64,000 bases of DNA from Cohnella luojiensis (GTDB lineage: Bacteria; Bacillota; Bacilli; Paenibacillales; Paenibacillaceae). The position numbers and the translations under genes were made by a program. The stretch's first letter is position 1. Every line of letters starts with the position of its first letter. Below, piece by piece: positions 64,000 to 64,000 of the stretch. The stretch spans positions 1-64,000 of the forward strand of contig NZ_SOMN01000007.1 in NCBI RefSeq assembly GCF_004564235.1. The letters run 5' to 3'. Under the pieces are notes generated by a model. The model was not told the origin of the DNA. It searched no databases and worked only from the letters and a program-made list of their open reading frames with translations.

Positions 64000-64000
64000 T

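Overview
The window looks like a chromosomal segment of a spore-forming Bacillota of the Paenibacillaceae type (Cohnella or Paenibacillus-like). Evidence: sporulation and spore genes (gamma-type SASP, Spo0E-like, Spo0M, YtxC, two CotF-like coat proteins), Bacillus-like gene order (ytxC-thrS; pheS-pheT-zapA with mutS2 nearby; alaR-alaT), T-box, SAM and TPP leader RNAs, strong AGGAGG ribosome sites with frequent GTG/TTG starts, and an MqnC gene of the futalosine menaquinone route. I saw no rRNA, tRNA, CRISPR array or prophage. The only clear mobile DNA is the 5' end of an IS4-type transposase at the left edge.

Layout. 1-0.7 kb: IS4-type transposase fragment and a coiled-coil hypothetical. 0.8-7.7 kb: soluble chemoreceptor with a C-terminal Cache-like sensor, a short gamma-SASP gene, an ECF-like sigma factor, T-box-controlled thrS, ytxC and a GGDEF protein. 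7.8-12.7 kb: mqnC, then the SAM-riboswitch operon metA-metI-patB. 12.7-18.3 kb: corA behind a long structured leader, an HRDC protein behind a terminator-like leader, two small genes (one DUF3055), uxaC and a stand-alone 5'-3' exonuclease. 18.3-25 kb: aminotransferase, ArsC/Spx-like protein, RluA-type pseudouridine synthase, two corrinoid genes, Spo0E-like protein, alaT/alaR and two coat genes. 25-29.5 kb: cysteine synthase, an acidic Cys-pair protein, a 27-residue membrane peptide, DUF350 and mutS2.

29.6-36.6 kb: a small membrane protein, a CuA-type lipoprotein, an unusual ZapA carrying about 500 extra residues built largely from 11-residue repeats, a 51-bp tandem repeat, and the T-box-controlled pheS-pheT pair. 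36.6-43.6 kb: a complete-looking TPP-riboswitch operon thiC-thiF-thiE/S-thiG-thiO-thiD, in which ThiS is fused to the end of ThiE and the thiC ribosome site can be masked by a second hairpin. 43.6-47.7 kb: copper genes ycnI and copC-copD with a NarL-type two-component pair between them. 47.7-51.4 kb: ribonucleotide reductase nrdE-nrdF with two NrdR boxes in the promoter and a very large hairpin between the genes.

51.4-64 kb: GGDEF-EAL protein coupled to a gamma-glutamylcyclotransferase-like gene, 5-oxoprolinase genes pxpA and a pxpB-pxpC fusion, an MMPL transporter, several conserved genes of unknown role, an aldolase, an IDEAL-domain protein, spo0M and a TetR regulator at the right edge. The most notable items for follow-up are the repeat-extended ZapA, the ThiE-ThiS fusion with its doubly folded leader, the nrd intergenic hairpin, and the leaders of corA and the HRDC gene. 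Start codons were chosen from visible ribosome sites and often differ from the longest reading frame. Functions rest on motif and family recognition by eye; no database search was run.
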